Shown: one piece after another, positions 1 to 11,385 of the stretch | Position numbering within the stretch: position 1 is the stretch's first letter | Layout: each line of letters begins with the position of its first letter | Assembly (NCBI RefSeq): GCF_902167145.1 | Contig: NC_050101.1 | Coordinates: 133,268,990-133,332,989, forward strand | Origin: Zea mays | Taxonomy: Eukaryota > Streptophyta > Magnoliopsida > Poales > Poaceae | Direction of reading: 5' to 3' | Length of the DNA stretch: 64,000 nt | Program-made: the position numbers and the translations under genes | The notes under the pieces: model-generated | Database searches by the model: none | What the model was told of the DNA's origin: nothing | The model's input: only the letters and a program-made list of their open reading frames with translations

Positions 1-615
1 CTCGCTTGGTGATCTTGGTCACCTCATCTTCTTCGTGCGCGGTCTTGAGCACGTCCCAAATTTATTTGGCACTCTTCAACCCTTGCACCTTATTATACTC
101 CTCTCGACTTAGAGAGGCGAGGAGTATAGTAGTGGCTTGGGAGTTGAAGTGCCGGATTTGGGCTACCTCGTCCGAGTCATAGCCTTCATCCCCCATGGAT
201 GGTTCCTGCGCTCCAAATTCAACAATGTCCCAAATGCTAGCGTGGAGTGAGGTTAGATGGTGCCTCATTTTATCACTCCACATACAATAATCTTCACCGT
301 TAAAAACCGGTGGTTTGCCTAGTGGGACGGAAAGTAAAGGAGTGTGTTTGGAAATGCGAGGATAGCGTAAGGGGATCTTACTAAACTTCTTGCGCTCATG
401 GCGCTAGAAGTGACGGATGGCGTGTCGGAGCCGGAGGTGGAAGGCGACGAAGAGTCGGTCTCGTAGTAGACCACTTTCTTCATTTTCTTCTTCTTGTCGC
501 GGGAAGGTGATTCCTCCCTTTTGTTGTCGGACTCTCCCGATGGAGCTTTCCCGTGGCTTGTGGTGGGCTTCTCACCAGTCACCATCTCCTTCTTGGCGTG
601 TGCTCCCGACATCAC
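1..615 (-). pseudogene. Sirevirus gag, N-terminal part, broken
   Basis: The structural Gag protein of a copia element, which packages the RNA. The N-terminus (from 615) is basic and Ser/Lys-rich (SRDKKKKMKKVVYYETDSSS). A second piece (283-62) matches the UBN2-type copia Gag core (MWSDKMRHHLTSLHASIWD, LLASLSREEYNKVQGL). The two pieces are in different frames: near 398-405 one base is missing from what should be a Lys-Arg-His-Glu stretch, so the upstream piece runs out of frame. At 62-64 an in-frame TAA replaces the residue before IWD. The reading continues without a stop to base 1. Confidence 0.85.
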
Positions 616-660
616 TTCGAGCGGTTAGGCTCTAATGAAGTATCGGGCTCTGATACCAAT

Positions 661-1843
661 TGAAAGTCGCCTAGAGGGGGGTGAATAGGCAAATCTGAAA
701 TTTATAAAGTTTAAGCACAACTACAAGTCGGGGTTAGTGTTATAAATAAAAGCGAGTCCGAAAGAGAGGGCGAAAACAAATCCCAAGAAAATGAAGAGTG
801 TGACACGGTGATTTGTTTTACCGAGGTTCGGTTCTTGCAAACCTACTCCCCGTTGAGGTGGTCACAAAGACCAACCCTTTCCCTCTCTCAAACGGTCACT
901 TAGACTGAGTGAGCTTCTCTTTTCAATCAATTGGGACACTTAGTCCCCACAAGGACCACCACACAATTGGTGTCTCTTGCTTTGATTACAAAGATCTTAG
1001 GAACAAGAAATGGGGAAGAAGAAAAGCGATCCAAGCGCAAGAGCTTAAAAGAACACGGCAAAACTCTCTCTTCTAGTCACTATTGCTTTGAGTGGAATTG
1101 GGACTTGGAGAGATTTTGATTCACTCTAATTGTGTCTTGTATTGAATGCACTAGCTCTTGTATTGAATGTGTTGGCTGAAAACTTAGATGCCTTGAAGTG
1201 TGGTGGTTGGGGGGTATTTATAGCCCCAACCACCAAAGTGGCCGTTGGGGAAGGTTGCTGTCAAAGGGAGCACCGGACAGTCCGGTGCGCCACCGAACAC
1301 TGTCCGGTGCGCCAGCCACGTCACCCAACCGTTAGGGTTCGACCGTTGGAGCTCTGACATGTGGGGCCACTGGACAGTCCGGTGGTGCACCGAACAGTCA
1401 CTGTTCACTGTCCGGTGCGCCTTCTGGCGCCTACTCTGACTCTACGTGCGTAGTCACACACTGTTCACTGTTCACTGTTACTTTTGCAGACGACCGTTGG
1501 CGCAGTTAGTCGTTGCTCTGCTGGCACACCGGACAGTTCGGTGCTACACCGGACAGTCCGGTGAATTATAGCGTAGTGGCTTCCCAAATTCCTGAAGGTG
1601 GCAAGTTCGGAGTTGATCTCCCTGGTGCACCGGACACTGTCCGGTGCGTCAGACCAGGGCAGCCTTCGGTTGTCTTTTGCTCTTTTTATTTGAACCCTTT
1701 CTTGGACTTTTTATTAGTTTGTGTTGAACCTTTGCACCTGTAGAACTTATAATCTAGAGCAAACTAGTTAGTCCAATTATTTGTGTTGGGCAATTCAACC
1801 ACCAAAATCATTTAGGAAAAGGTTTGACCCTATTTCCCTTTCA
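661..1843 (-). repeat. 5' LTR of the left Sirevirus
   Basis: A 1183-bp long terminal repeat with TG..CA ends (TGAAAG at 661, CTTTCA ending at 1843). The minus-strand 3' end (CCTATTCACCCCCCTCTAGG) closely resembles the end of the Opie-like LTRs at 16042 and 35371. It contains several copies of the palindromic CACCGGACAGTCCGGTG motif and its variants (about 1270-1650), a known non-coding hallmark of maize Sireviruses, probably part of the promoter/enhancer. Its 5' end differs from the 16042 family, so it is a related but distinct family. Confidence 0.88.
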
Positions 1844-2330
1844 ACAACCTATAGCCGATGTATTACGCGTGCTACCCCCTAATTCAACCTCGTGCGAAGG
1901 AAAATTTGCAATACTAGATTTATCAAATGCACGTACTAGTCTCCTATAATCGTTTTGCATACCCCCTATGATATTTTGCATTTGTTATCGTTGTTCATCT
2001 ACATAATTCTTAAGAGATTGTAGATCGTTTGTATTACTTACATTGGGGATATCTGGTGTGGGTCGGAGCGAAGCCGGATCCATCGCCCGTTGTCAGACGA
2101 CTTTATTGTTCCTGTCCACCTTGAAGTTGGCCAGGAACTTCGTCCTCGCCTCTTGAATTAGCTGCTCCTTATGCTCCTCGAACTGGAGTTGTTCGTCAGC
2201 CGGCAAGGTTTCCCAAGTCAGCTCTATAATGTTGCTGGGGGAGACTTCAGAACTATCCCTTGAACCGGCCAATGAGGGTCGATTTGATGGGTCTAGATGT
2301 GTTTTCCCTAGCGGAGTCGCCAAAAAGTAT
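1844..2330 (-). mobile_element. Gypsy element, leader and gag start, truncated by the left Sirevirus
   Basis: Minus-strand internal DNA of a Ty3/gypsy element. Next to its LTR is the PBS TGGCGACTCCGCTAGGGA (about 2323-2306), followed by a gag-like leader ORF. The left side stops at the Sirevirus LTR. No pol is visible in the window. Confidence 0.75.
2093..2300 (-). pseudogene. Gypsy gag N-terminal fragment
   Basis: The minus-strand reading contains NIIELTWETLPADEQLQF and FLANFKVDRNNKVV, typical of the N-terminal part of maize Gypsy gag polyproteins. It ends at TGA 2093-2095, after which the same frame continues (MDPASLRPTPDIPNVSNT), so the TGA is probably a CGA-to-TGA nonsense change. The start is uncertain because the open frame runs up into the PBS region. 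Only the extreme N-terminus is present. Confidence 0.6.
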
Positions 2331-2898
2331 GTTGACACCTTTTTCGGACGCCAATCACTCAACACGAACCAGCGGCGGTGCTCTCTACACAGGGGCGGAC
2401 GGTCCGCGGCCAGGGGCCGGACGGTCCGTGGCCTGGTGCGAGGCTAGGATTTCCTGCCTGACGGCCGGACGGTCCGCGCGTGTGTAGGGGCGGCAGAAGA
2501 TCGCCGGCGGCGCCTGGATCTCGCTCCCGGGAGGGACCCCGTTGGGGAGGAGAGATCCTAGGTGATGCCTAGGCTCGGCAAGCCAACCTAGACTCCTCTA
2601 ATCGACGTAGAGTCGAAGAGAAGCGAAAAATTTGGGGATTGGAAAACTAACCTATAACTAGACTAGAACTACTCCTAAGAATAAATGTAAATTGTATTGA
2701 TTGAGGGTTCGATTGATTGATTAAATCGGCCGTATTCCTCTGCTTTTATAGAGGAGGGGGGCTGGACCCGTTACAAACAAAATTCCGAGCTTATCCCGAG
2801 ATTCTCGCCAACAAACATAACAAGAAACTTGGAACCCTAATCTGTTCTGCGCTTGCGCGGACCGTCCGGCCACTCATTTTGGCGCCCAGCACTCGCCA
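2331..2898 (-). repeat. 5' LTR of the truncated Gypsy element
   Basis: It begins TGTTGACACC at 2331, directly beside the PBS, and probably ends ..CTCGCCA at 2898 (568 bp); the outer boundary is inferred from the change to CACTA transposase sequence. It contains CGGACGGTCCGCG motifs typical of maize Gypsy LTRs and, on the minus strand, a TATA box CTATAAAAG near 2750-2741. The outer end is approximate to within about 20 bp. Confidence 0.65.
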
Positions 2899-2928
2899 TG
2901 CGATTTTTTTGTTCGTTGGATGTCGTTT

Positions 2929-5900
2929 TCATTTCGGTGTAACACCCTCATTGACGGTGATATCGTCACGGTCTCCGATTAGTGAGCTGAGTGCAACACC
3001 CTCATCGATAGTAAAAGTTGTTGACAATTCTTCTTCTTGATAAACCTCATCGGCTGGTAGTCTTAAAATTGATAACCAACAGTGCAAGGAGTATGTAAAC
3101 GTTCCATGGGGTTCACCTTGTGAACTACCCACCACGCTTTAAACTTTGGGTTTGGGTACGACATATAGTACACCTGCTCGCACTAGTGTGTAAGGATAAA
3201 ATTATCATGGCCTCGAAGTCGTTCCTTGTGCTTTACTTCAGTTATGCCATGTTGACTTTGTCTAATCCCATTATTGTTGTCGAACCAATCACATAGGAAG
3301 AATACTATTAGTTATGTTCCCTGCAAAATTAAACTCAAGGATGTTTTGAATGATGCCATAATAATTAGTTTCTATTCCATGTGCATTGAGTGCCCTAATC
3401 ATAACTCTAGTACTACGTGTGGCTGTACGAGGACGAGACTTTTAAAATTGGTCTGAACGAAAACAGAAGTCATTCCAATTGTATCGATCCAAGGTTCTAC
3501 AAGTCACTGTCCTATAAGATAGTTGTCTCAAGTCCTCATGTATGTTAGGAGTCTTTGTGCACTGCAAAATGATACAGAGTTAAAATGACAAATACTACTT
3601 CGCTTAAAAGGTTAAATGACATCAAAGTAAGGTATATTAAGAGTTTACATGATCCGGAAACCGGTCAACAAAATTAGGTCTTCCTTGTCTCCCATGTCGT
3701 CGCATCATATCTAGCTGTTTGCTTGTAGGCTGATGGGAACGTGTCCAGTTTTCCATGTCGAACTTACTCTACGATAAATAAGTAATTAAAGTCCTTATCT
3801 AGCAATGCCAAAGAAATTATGAGGAAAATAAAGACTCACATGAAATATGGATCCATTCCATATTCGAGAACATATATAGTAATGCGGCCATTCGTTCATC
3901 CATGCTAAGGTGGTAGAACATGCCCTTACTACTACTTGTGCCTCTCCGTTGGAACATTTTGAGATCACTGATAGGAGGTTCCTTATCAACATTGTATCAC
4001 ATCGTAGGAGCTTAGACATTATGTTCCTCTGCGAAATACACACTCGTGAAGTATGAAACCTCCTTTAGCAAAAAGGCTTCGGCAATGCATTCTTCTACTC
4101 TAGCCTTATTCTGAACAATGGCTCGCAGGTTTTTGGGTGCATGTTCAATGTGATACATCCACCTATATTGTACAGGTTCACCAACCTTTGCCTCATATGG
4201 AATGTGAATAAGTAGATGCTGCATCGGATTGAAGAATCCAGGTGGGAATATTTTTTCTAGCTTGCATAGAAACACTGGTATTTCTTTCTCCAACTTCTCC
4301 ATCATATTTTTACTGATTTCTTTAACACAGATTTGCCTAGAGAAATAGCTTAGCTCAACTATTGCTTGCCACATGGCGTCGGGCATGTAACCACGAAACA
4401 TGACACGGATAATCCTCTCCATTAGTATATGGAAGTCATTGCTCTTTAACCCAGTTAGTTTTCCCGTTTTCAAATTCACAGCTCTTTTCAAGCCAGCAGC
4501 ATAACCATCGGGAAATATAATTTTTTTTCATCCATCTCATCACCTCGATCTTGTCCTTAAAGGTAAGACAGAACAAGGCATGTGGCAGTTTGTCGTTGTC
4601 ATTGAGCACTTGGGTTGATCGTTCACAAAGCATTGCTAGATCTCTTCGAGCTTTCGAATTGTCCTTTGTTTTTTTGGAAATTCATGCAGGTGTGTATGAG
4701 GGCTTCAGCAACATTACTTTCTTGGTGCATGACATCAATGTTGTGCACAACAATCAGTGACGACATATAAGGGAGCTCCCACAGACCAGATATATGTGTC
4801 CAGTTGTGGTCCACACCAAATCCTTGCTACTTGTCCCCTTTTTCATAGGACAATGTTGTTCAGCTGAGCATATTCTGCTGTGTTCAGACATTTTGGTCAT
4901 ATGTTCTTTATAAAGTTTTTCTTATCGCTCCTAAAGGGGTGTTTCCTGGGCAACCAGCGTCGATGACAATCGAAGTGATCTTTCCACCATGAGCAAGACA
5001 GAAGCAATCTGTATTTGAACCGCAATACGAACATGTCAATCTACCATGTGTTCTCCAACCGACAAAAATAGCATACACCATGAAGTCATACACTGACCAC
5101 AAATACACGACTTGAAGATTGAATATCTATTTTTTTAAAACATCGTATGCTTTGACTCTTTTCTAAAGTTCCTTCAACTCTTCAATCAAGGGTTTTAACA
5201 TGACATTGAGTTTCTTTCCAGGATGGTCCAGGCCAGGTATGATCAAGCAAAGAAAGATAAATTAAAAAACTCAGCCAGGGAGGGAAAGACTGCCCTCTCG
5301 GTATTATATTAAGAAGAGACCGAAACAATGGTCCCGGCCAAGAAAATCCCTGAACCCTGGCCCCCCATCACTAACGAGCCGGCGTCAACCGTCCACTCTG
5401 CAACGACCCAACCAGAGGGTGGCGCACAGGACACCATAACCCGAGAGCGGGTGGGGCACAGCGAGGGGATTTTTAACCAAGCCTGAAAATTCGCTCCCGA
5501 GGGGAGTCAAACCAAGAACTTGGAGGTGCTACTCGGAAGTCCTTAACCACTAGGCTAGGGCCCTTTCGACAAAGAAAGATAAATTCATACTTCATACAAA
5601 TAGACGATGGAAGGTTGTATGGAAAATATGGGCCAACATGAGTATGATGATGTCATTTGACCAAAAGGTGTGAAGCCATCAGTCGCAAGGTCGATGACAT
5701 TTCTCGGTTTAGCAACAAAGTCTGGACCAAACATGTCGAGAGCCTTCCAAGCATCCCCATCTGAAGGGTGCACCATTAGCTCATCGTTCTCACGGACACC
5801 TTCTTTATGCCATCGCATGTGCATGGCATTTTTTCGATAAAAACAATTGTTTCCCTCGAGGAGTTAGTGGTAAGTAGCGAAGCTCCTTATGTGCAACATC

Positions 5901-6334
5901 TGTCATCACCTTGTCACCCTTATCATTAATTACTTCCACAAATCTAGATTGTCTACATTTCAGACATTTTTTCTCTCCCATATGCTCCTTCATGAAAAGT
6001 ATACAATTATTTTTGCACACATCAATCTTTTCATAATCCATACGAGACCTTTGATAATTGTTTTTGAATGGTTGACATCTTTAGGCAACTTATTGGGCTT
6101 TGGCAACAAGTCCTTGAATAAATTTAAAATCTCATTGTAACAATTGTTCGAGAAAAAGTACTAGGACTTAATGGTCATGAGCCGGGTCACAAAAGCGAGT
6201 ATACTCACATCTATGTGTTCATGCAATGACTCTTTAGAGTATTTTAGTAGCTTAAAAAATCTCGAAACCTCTGGTGTGGGAGGATCCTCGGAGCTTAGGT
6301 TTAACTCTGGGCCTAGCGAATCTAGCATCGCATC
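2929..6334 (-). pseudogene. tnp2: CACTA transposase tnp2, central and C-terminal domains, decayed
   Basis: DDE-type transposase of CACTA elements. From N to C on the minus strand: 6041-5586 carries the N-terminal cysteine region (KKCLKCRQSRFVEV) and the MRWHKEG..HPSDGDAWK..RNVIDLATDGFTPFG segment. 5108-4908 carries HGRLTCSYCG. 4814-4623 carries LWELPYMSSLIVVHNIDVMHQESNVAEAL split over a frameshift. 4491-4012 is a nearly intact DUF4218 (FFNPMQHLLIHIPYEAKVGEP, YRWMYHIE). 3500-2929 is DUF4216-like and ends in an acidic tail (YQEEELSTTFTIDEGV). Frames change several times, and a SINE at 5264-5569 splits the catalytic part. The N-terminus lies at 37866-38156. Confidence 0.85.
5264..5569 (-). mobile_element. 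tRNA-derived SINE, copy 1
   Basis: Read on the minus strand it starts with CGAAAGGGCC, has an A-box-like TAGCCTAGTGGTTAAGG and a B-box-like GGTTTGACTCC (tRNA promoter boxes), and ends in a short T run (..GGCTGAGTTTTTT). It is flanked by a perfect 16-bp duplication CAAAGAAAGATAAATT (5248-5263 and 5570-5585), as expected of LINE-driven retroposition. A second copy lies at 50774-51082. It interrupts tnp2. The family name (grass Au/PoaS/ZmSINE type) is inferred from architecture. Confidence 0.85.
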
Positions 6335-6339
6335 ACCGC

Positions 6340-7411
6340 TGTCGGAGAGTAAATCTCCGGCCGGGTGGCGGAGTGCACCCGCCCTAAATCCTGAGATGAG
6401 GAGGGGCTTAGGTGTTTTGCTTGATCATTGGAATGAACGGGAGGAACTCAAGAAAACACAAGGATTTAGAGTGGTTCGGGCCGCCTGAGCGTAATACCCT
6501 ACTCCACTGTGAGATGTATTGCTTGTGAGCTTGTATGAGTATGCGAGTCTAAGGTGTGATCTAAGGTTGCGTGTGTGTGTAACGTCGCATGCCTCCCCTT
6601 TTATAGCTGAAGGGGGGCATGCACAAAGGTGCTGGGCCCCGACATGTGGGCCTAGGGACATCAAGAATATAGCGCTTGGAGCCACTAATGTCTGCTGCCG
6701 AGGCAATCTTCCTGCACCTGACGCCCAAGATCTGCGTATCCTCGGCGTGCAAGGGAAGCTTCTTGTAGAAGGGATGATGAGTACAGTGTGCTGCTCAGAA
6801 CGCACGCATTGTTCCCCAACAGACTGGTCAGGCACGTCGTCTGCTGGATGACCTTGACGTCGTCTACCAACGGATTGGACAGGGCACATTTAATGTCGAG
6901 AGGGCTCGTCGCCTGTTTGCGCAGTGGCAGGCGGCGCGTCCTCTCCGCAATAAATGCAGAGGTTGCACGGCTGTATGGGCCTTACGTCAGGCTCAGCCCG
7001 TTGGCTTATGTCATGGGCCACAAGCCACGCGGCAGTCGTGGGACTCCGCCTGAGCGGGAAGCATAGGGCAAGGGCTGGACACATGTCGGCCCCGGACCCC
7101 TATTTGTGTCGGGGTCCCCCTGGTCCAGGAACCTTGCCAAGGCCCGGTCCTTACCCGGAGGGACCTGGGGCTTACTCGAGGGACTCGGCATGCCCTCTTG
7201 GGAGCTCCGGACCCGTTCGTACAGGGGTCCGGTGGAGGTCCGGACCTATCAGCGCACCCCGGGGAGTCTTATCTTTCCTTGCCACGTGGTTCTCCTAGCC
7301 CTGCCCAATGTGGTGGGGTCGGGTGCTGCTCCCCGTGTGACCTGGGGGTGTCGTACGGGTGCAGCGTCTTCATACTGCAGAAGGGGGTACCCCTGTCTCG
7401 AGGTTTCGACA
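6340..7411 (-). repeat. 3' LTR of the nested Gypsy element
   Basis: 1072 bp, TGTCGGAGAG at 6340 to TTCGACA at 7411. It is the partner of 36788-37860. An apparent TATA element on the minus strand (CTATAAAAGGGG, about 6608-6597) lies in the middle. The adjacent internal sequence on the minus strand (GAGGTGGGCCCGAGGGCC) is purine-rich and is the probable polypurine tract. Confidence 0.9.
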
Positions 7412-7989
7412 GTGGCCCTCGGGCCCACCTCAGGGGAGGGTGCGAGCCTGCAGGTGGGGCCAAAACATGTATCCTGCGTAAGCATAGCGTGGCCAAGGCA
7501 TCTTCTCAGCGCGCACCACACTAACCCCGCGTGCGCATGTTGCCAGCTCAATACTGGCTACACCAACCGTCGTGTCGGTTTTCGCAGTCGACTGGCGTGT
7601 GGCCCCCAGGCATGGCGGTTCGGTCGCGCCCCGCATGCGTGGGGTGTTCTGCTGGCCCCGCCTATGTTGAGAATATCCTCCGGGGGTGGCCCCGAGGCGA
7701 CGTGGGAGCGAGCGCGGTGGTTTGCCTTTCTTGCGCACGGAGGCCAGCGCCTTAGTCACGTGACTCATGGGTCCGAGCCCTTTTGTCAGTGACTGAGTTG
7801 TCCGGGCGCTAGGTGTGCGCCAGGCGGATTTCTCCAGGGTGCGCGGGGAGCCCTTTCTTGAAAAAAGGGGTTCTTTCACGCGCAGTGGTTTCGCTTTCGC
7901 ATTTTCCCCAACTGCTCTGCCCTTTTGCCTCCAAGCCTTCCGTGTCTCTCCGCGCTCGTGCTCCCCAATCTTTCGCCGTCGTGGTCGCC
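7412..7989. other. Non-coding spacer between 3' LTR and antisense ORF
   Basis: GC-rich internal DNA of the Gypsy element. ORFs here are short, overlap on both strands and have no recognisable product. By position it should hold the promoter of the antisense ORF and the 3' untranslated region of the retroelement RNA. I see no convincing TATA box on the plus strand. Confidence 0.45.
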
Positions 7990-10900
7990 ATGGCCACGCT
8001 GGTCCGTCCCGATCGGTACCAGACCGAGGAGGCGCTTGACTCAGTGCGTCGCCTGCTTGGATGGGGCACGCCTGCGTTTGCCTGGAGGATCCGGGCCGAC
8101 ACTTCTCCCCTCGACGAGTTCGTGCTTTTCGTTCCCTATCTCTTCTGCGGGTTGGCGCTGCCGATTTCACCATTCTTCCTGCTGCTGCTGGAGGAGTTCG
8201 GGCTTCAACTCCAGCACCTCACACCCCACTCCATCCTCCAGGTGGCCATCTTTGTCCACTTCTGTGAGATGTTTGTGGGAGTGGCGACTTGCACTTCCCT
8301 TTTCCGCCAGTTTTTCGTGCTGGTGAGATCTGGGAAGGGCAAAGATCACCTCGGGGCCTACTACTTCCAGTCAAGGACAGATCCGACAGTGACCTACATA
8401 GCCTCCCTTGGTGGTGCGAGGTGGGAGAACTAGCAAAGTGACTGGGTGATTGCCAGTGCTGAGGTTAGCGACCGCCTTACCCTTCCGAGCGATGGGCCCA
8501 GCCTTGAGCGGAAGCAGTGGAGGGTAAAACCATGCCAAGTGCCGAAGTTCGAGCCTGTCCTGGACAGGATTAGGGAACTGGCGGTTGGTGGCCTGACCTC
8601 AATGCACGTACTCTGGGATTTCCTGAAGCGCCGAGTCAGTCCGCTGCAGGGGAGGTCGCGTCTGTGTTGTTGGTTTACCGGCCCCAGCGACATTGGTAGG
8701 ATCCAGTGCGGGCCTGGGACTGATCTAACCTGGGAGGAGTTGGAAATTTTGGTGAGGGGGATCACTGGCGAGGCCTTTATCCCCGAATCCTTGACGCCTC
8801 CCAAGGGCATTTCGCCGCTCTGTGACGAACCAGGGATGCGGTCAGCGGTGCTGGCCCGACTGCCGACCCTTGATGAGAGTGGTGTGGCGGTCCGCCAGAC
8901 CAGTGGTCGGGATCCCCACCGGGGGATCCACATTCCTGGTGCACCGGTCGGCGGCCCCCAGCCAGCTGATGTGACCCCCAGAGTTCCTCCTGCAGTCCCC
9001 AGTCCCTCGAACAAGGGCAAGGGGCCCGCAAACAGCTCCTCCACCCCGGATGCCGTCGGGATGTCGGAGGAAGTAAGGCGACACCGATTGCGCCGCACCG
9101 ATGGGTCCTTTGTTTCGGATCCACCTCGAGATCCGAGCTCTCCCCAGAAGCGTCAGAAGACAGCTGGTGGGGCTAAGGAGCCCGAACCTCGGGTCTAGGA
9201 TGAGCAGAGGGGCGTGAGCCCTCCACCGCCACCATCTTTAGATCAGATACCACCACCACCACCGCCTGTGTCAGACCAACCGCCACATCGCGGGGGCAGT
9301 GGCAGCAACAGCAGCAGGGGCGGCAGCAGCAGCAACAACGGCAACGTGTGCCCCGCTTCCAAGGCCACTGGAAGGTTCATGGTCCCAAGTAAGCTTAGGC
9401 CCTCCCAATCTTCGCTCGAGCGTAGCTTTTATGTCGATAGGTTTTGATCCGCCCTTTGCCTGCCAGGGCCTCCTCTTCTTCGGCATCCGTGGACGTTCCT
9501 TCCCCGCCGGTCGCCATGTCCGCCGGGGGGTCTGGTTCCCATCGGCATACGCCTGCTAGGGACGTCTCCAGCGATCCGTCAGCGGCTTCCATGGATGCTC
9601 CTTCCTCGTCGGCCGCCATGCCCGCCGGCGGGGCTAGTTCCCATCAGCATACATCTGCTAGGAATTTCGCTGGCGATCCGTCAACGGTTACCGCAGCCCC
9701 ATCAGCGTCGGTGCCAAGCCCACCATCGGCAGCGGCCGAGGAGGTTCCCGTTGCGTTTGCCACCACCGTGCAGGATGACGCTGGCGTTGAGGTGGCTCCA
9801 TCGGACCTCTAGGATCCGCATGTCTTCATTGAGGCAACGCCTTCGGGTTCCCAAGTTCCAGCTGGGGGTCCAGAAGTGGCGGCGTCTCCAGCAGCTGTTG
9901 CAGACCCAACAGCGGCGATACCGTCGGATGCACCGTCGGTAGTAGGCATGGGGGGCGCGTCCGGCTCTTTCCCTCCGCCAACTCCGGAGGGTCCAGAGGT
10001 TATTCTTGGGCGCCCACTCCGGTCTGGTGTCGAGCCTGGAGCGACGCTGACTCCCCTCCCTCAGGTGCTGACTCGTGCTCACCAGGCCCTCCAGGAAACC
10101 GAGGCAGCTATCCGGCGAGAGTGGGAGGAGCTCAAAACCAAGCACCAGCGCCTTGGCGACTGGTGTTCCCAACTGGAGAGGCGCACTAAGGCGACGTCGT
10201 GCCAATTCGCGTCTGAGTGGGCCGAGCTTGAGCAGGAGCGTGAGGACTTCAAGGAGGATGTCCGGAAGGTGTCTGACCGAGAGGAGGAGGTGACCCGGAA
10301 GGAGAGAAGCTTGGTCAAGAATAAAGAACACCTAGAACAAAAGGAGGAGGTCGTCACAGCGCTCCATGATAAGCTGAAAGCTTATAATGCAGTGCTGGAG
10401 AAACAGCGAGACAAGCAGGCTGCGGCTGAGGCGAAGCTGCAGCAGGAGCTTGCCGACAAGGCCAGTGACATTGCTCATGCTGAGGGAAACCTCAAGGCGA
10501 GGGAAGCTTCCCTGGTGGAATGAACAACTAACCTCACTTGGCAGGAGGAGGACCTCGCCTTCAGGGAGGAGATGTGGGCAAGGCGGAACAAGCTGCTGGA
10601 TGAGCTTGAGCTCGAGGCAGAAGAGAAAGGGAAACGTCTGGAGGGGAAGGTGCGAACACTGGAGGAGCATGTCCGCCAGTTCCAGGCAGCGCAGGCGACG
10701 CAGACGGCCCCGGGCTCCCAGGCGGTGGAGGTGATGAGGAAGACACTTGACGACCTCCGGGCGGAGCAACGCGCCGGAGCTCAGCGCATCGCCGCCTGGG
10801 CTGGTGAGGCAAGCACGGCGCTAGTGCCATTGGGGATGAGTACCATCCCGGCATTGGTGCGGTTGGCGTCCATCTCTGACGCACTCCCGGTACTGGATTC

Positions 10901-11150
10901 CGCTGCTGACCGCCTCCGACATCTGGATCAGATTCTTGGCGCCCGCTTGGAGGCCGAGGGCAGTAGACTCTGCCAGTCGGCCATCGAGTACGTCTTGACA
11001 TGCTTCCGGAGCCACGACCCGACTGTCTCCTTGGAGCCAGTTATTGCGGGTCTGGTGGCTAACACTGAAGATGCTGCCCGGGAGAGCGTACAGGATATTG
11101 TGGACGCGGTGGTCTGGCGCTTCCAGCGGGATCCTGCTGACGATGAGTAG
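7990..11150 (+). pseudogene. Antisense accessory ORF of the Gypsy element (putative gypsy-type transposon family), decayed
   Basis: Runs opposite to gag/pol. ATG at 7990 (MATLVRPDRYQTEEALDS). The N-terminal part (LPISPFFLLLLEEFGLQLQHL) resembles the Pfam 'putative gypsy type transposon' domain (PF04195 group). Then come a proline/serine-rich linker (8900-10050), a long coiled coil rich in Glu/Lys/Arg (10070-10720) and a C-terminal helical domain ending DPADDE at 11150. One frame is used to about 9440 and another afterwards. In-frame stops are TAG 8431, TAG 9196, TAG 9810 and TGA 10521. The homologue in the zeon-like element (23990-31510) is nearly intact. Function is unknown. It ends 236 bp short of the converging pol ORF. 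Confidence 0.8.
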
Positions 11151-11385
11151 CCAGGCCTGCATGGAGAAAAACGAGGGTTTCGCTGGGGAGCGGGTTGCAA
11201 TATGTCTTTGATTTTGTAAGATACCCTTTAGGTACTACTTGTCGATGACATTACAACTTATCTGCATGCCATTTTTTCTCTGTTGTGTGCATTGTTGCCA
11301 GCTTCTCCCCCGGTACTTGGCCCCCCTAGGGTATGGCCTCAACATGTCGGGGCCATATGCCAGGATTCTTAAGGTGGCACTGGTG
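11151..11385. other. Convergent spacer between antisense ORF and pol
   Basis: 235 bp holding the 3' ends of the plus-strand antisense ORF and the minus-strand pol. I see no other coding signal. Confidence 0.5.

Larger units (their letters stand above)
1..1843 (-). mobile_element. Sirevirus (Ty1/copia, Opie/Ji group), 5' part, cut by the window edge
   Basis: On the minus strand this reads 5' LTR (1843 to 661), a primer-binding site TTGGTATCAGAGC (about 660-647, complementary to initiator Met tRNA), then gag running off the left edge. LTR termini are TGAAAG and CTTTCA. It lies inside Gypsy DNA that resumes at 1844 with the leader and gag of another element, so it is a nested insertion. The second LTR, pol and the other TSD copy lie outside the window; the near TSD would be ACAAC at 1844-1848. 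Gag is broken, so this copy is not autonomous. Confidence 0.88.

Noticed and set aside
6425..7792. Several long overlapping ORFs on both strands, repeated at 37009-37747
   Set aside because: They fall in the GC-rich LTRs of the Gypsy element; both strands are open because of composition and no product is recognisable.
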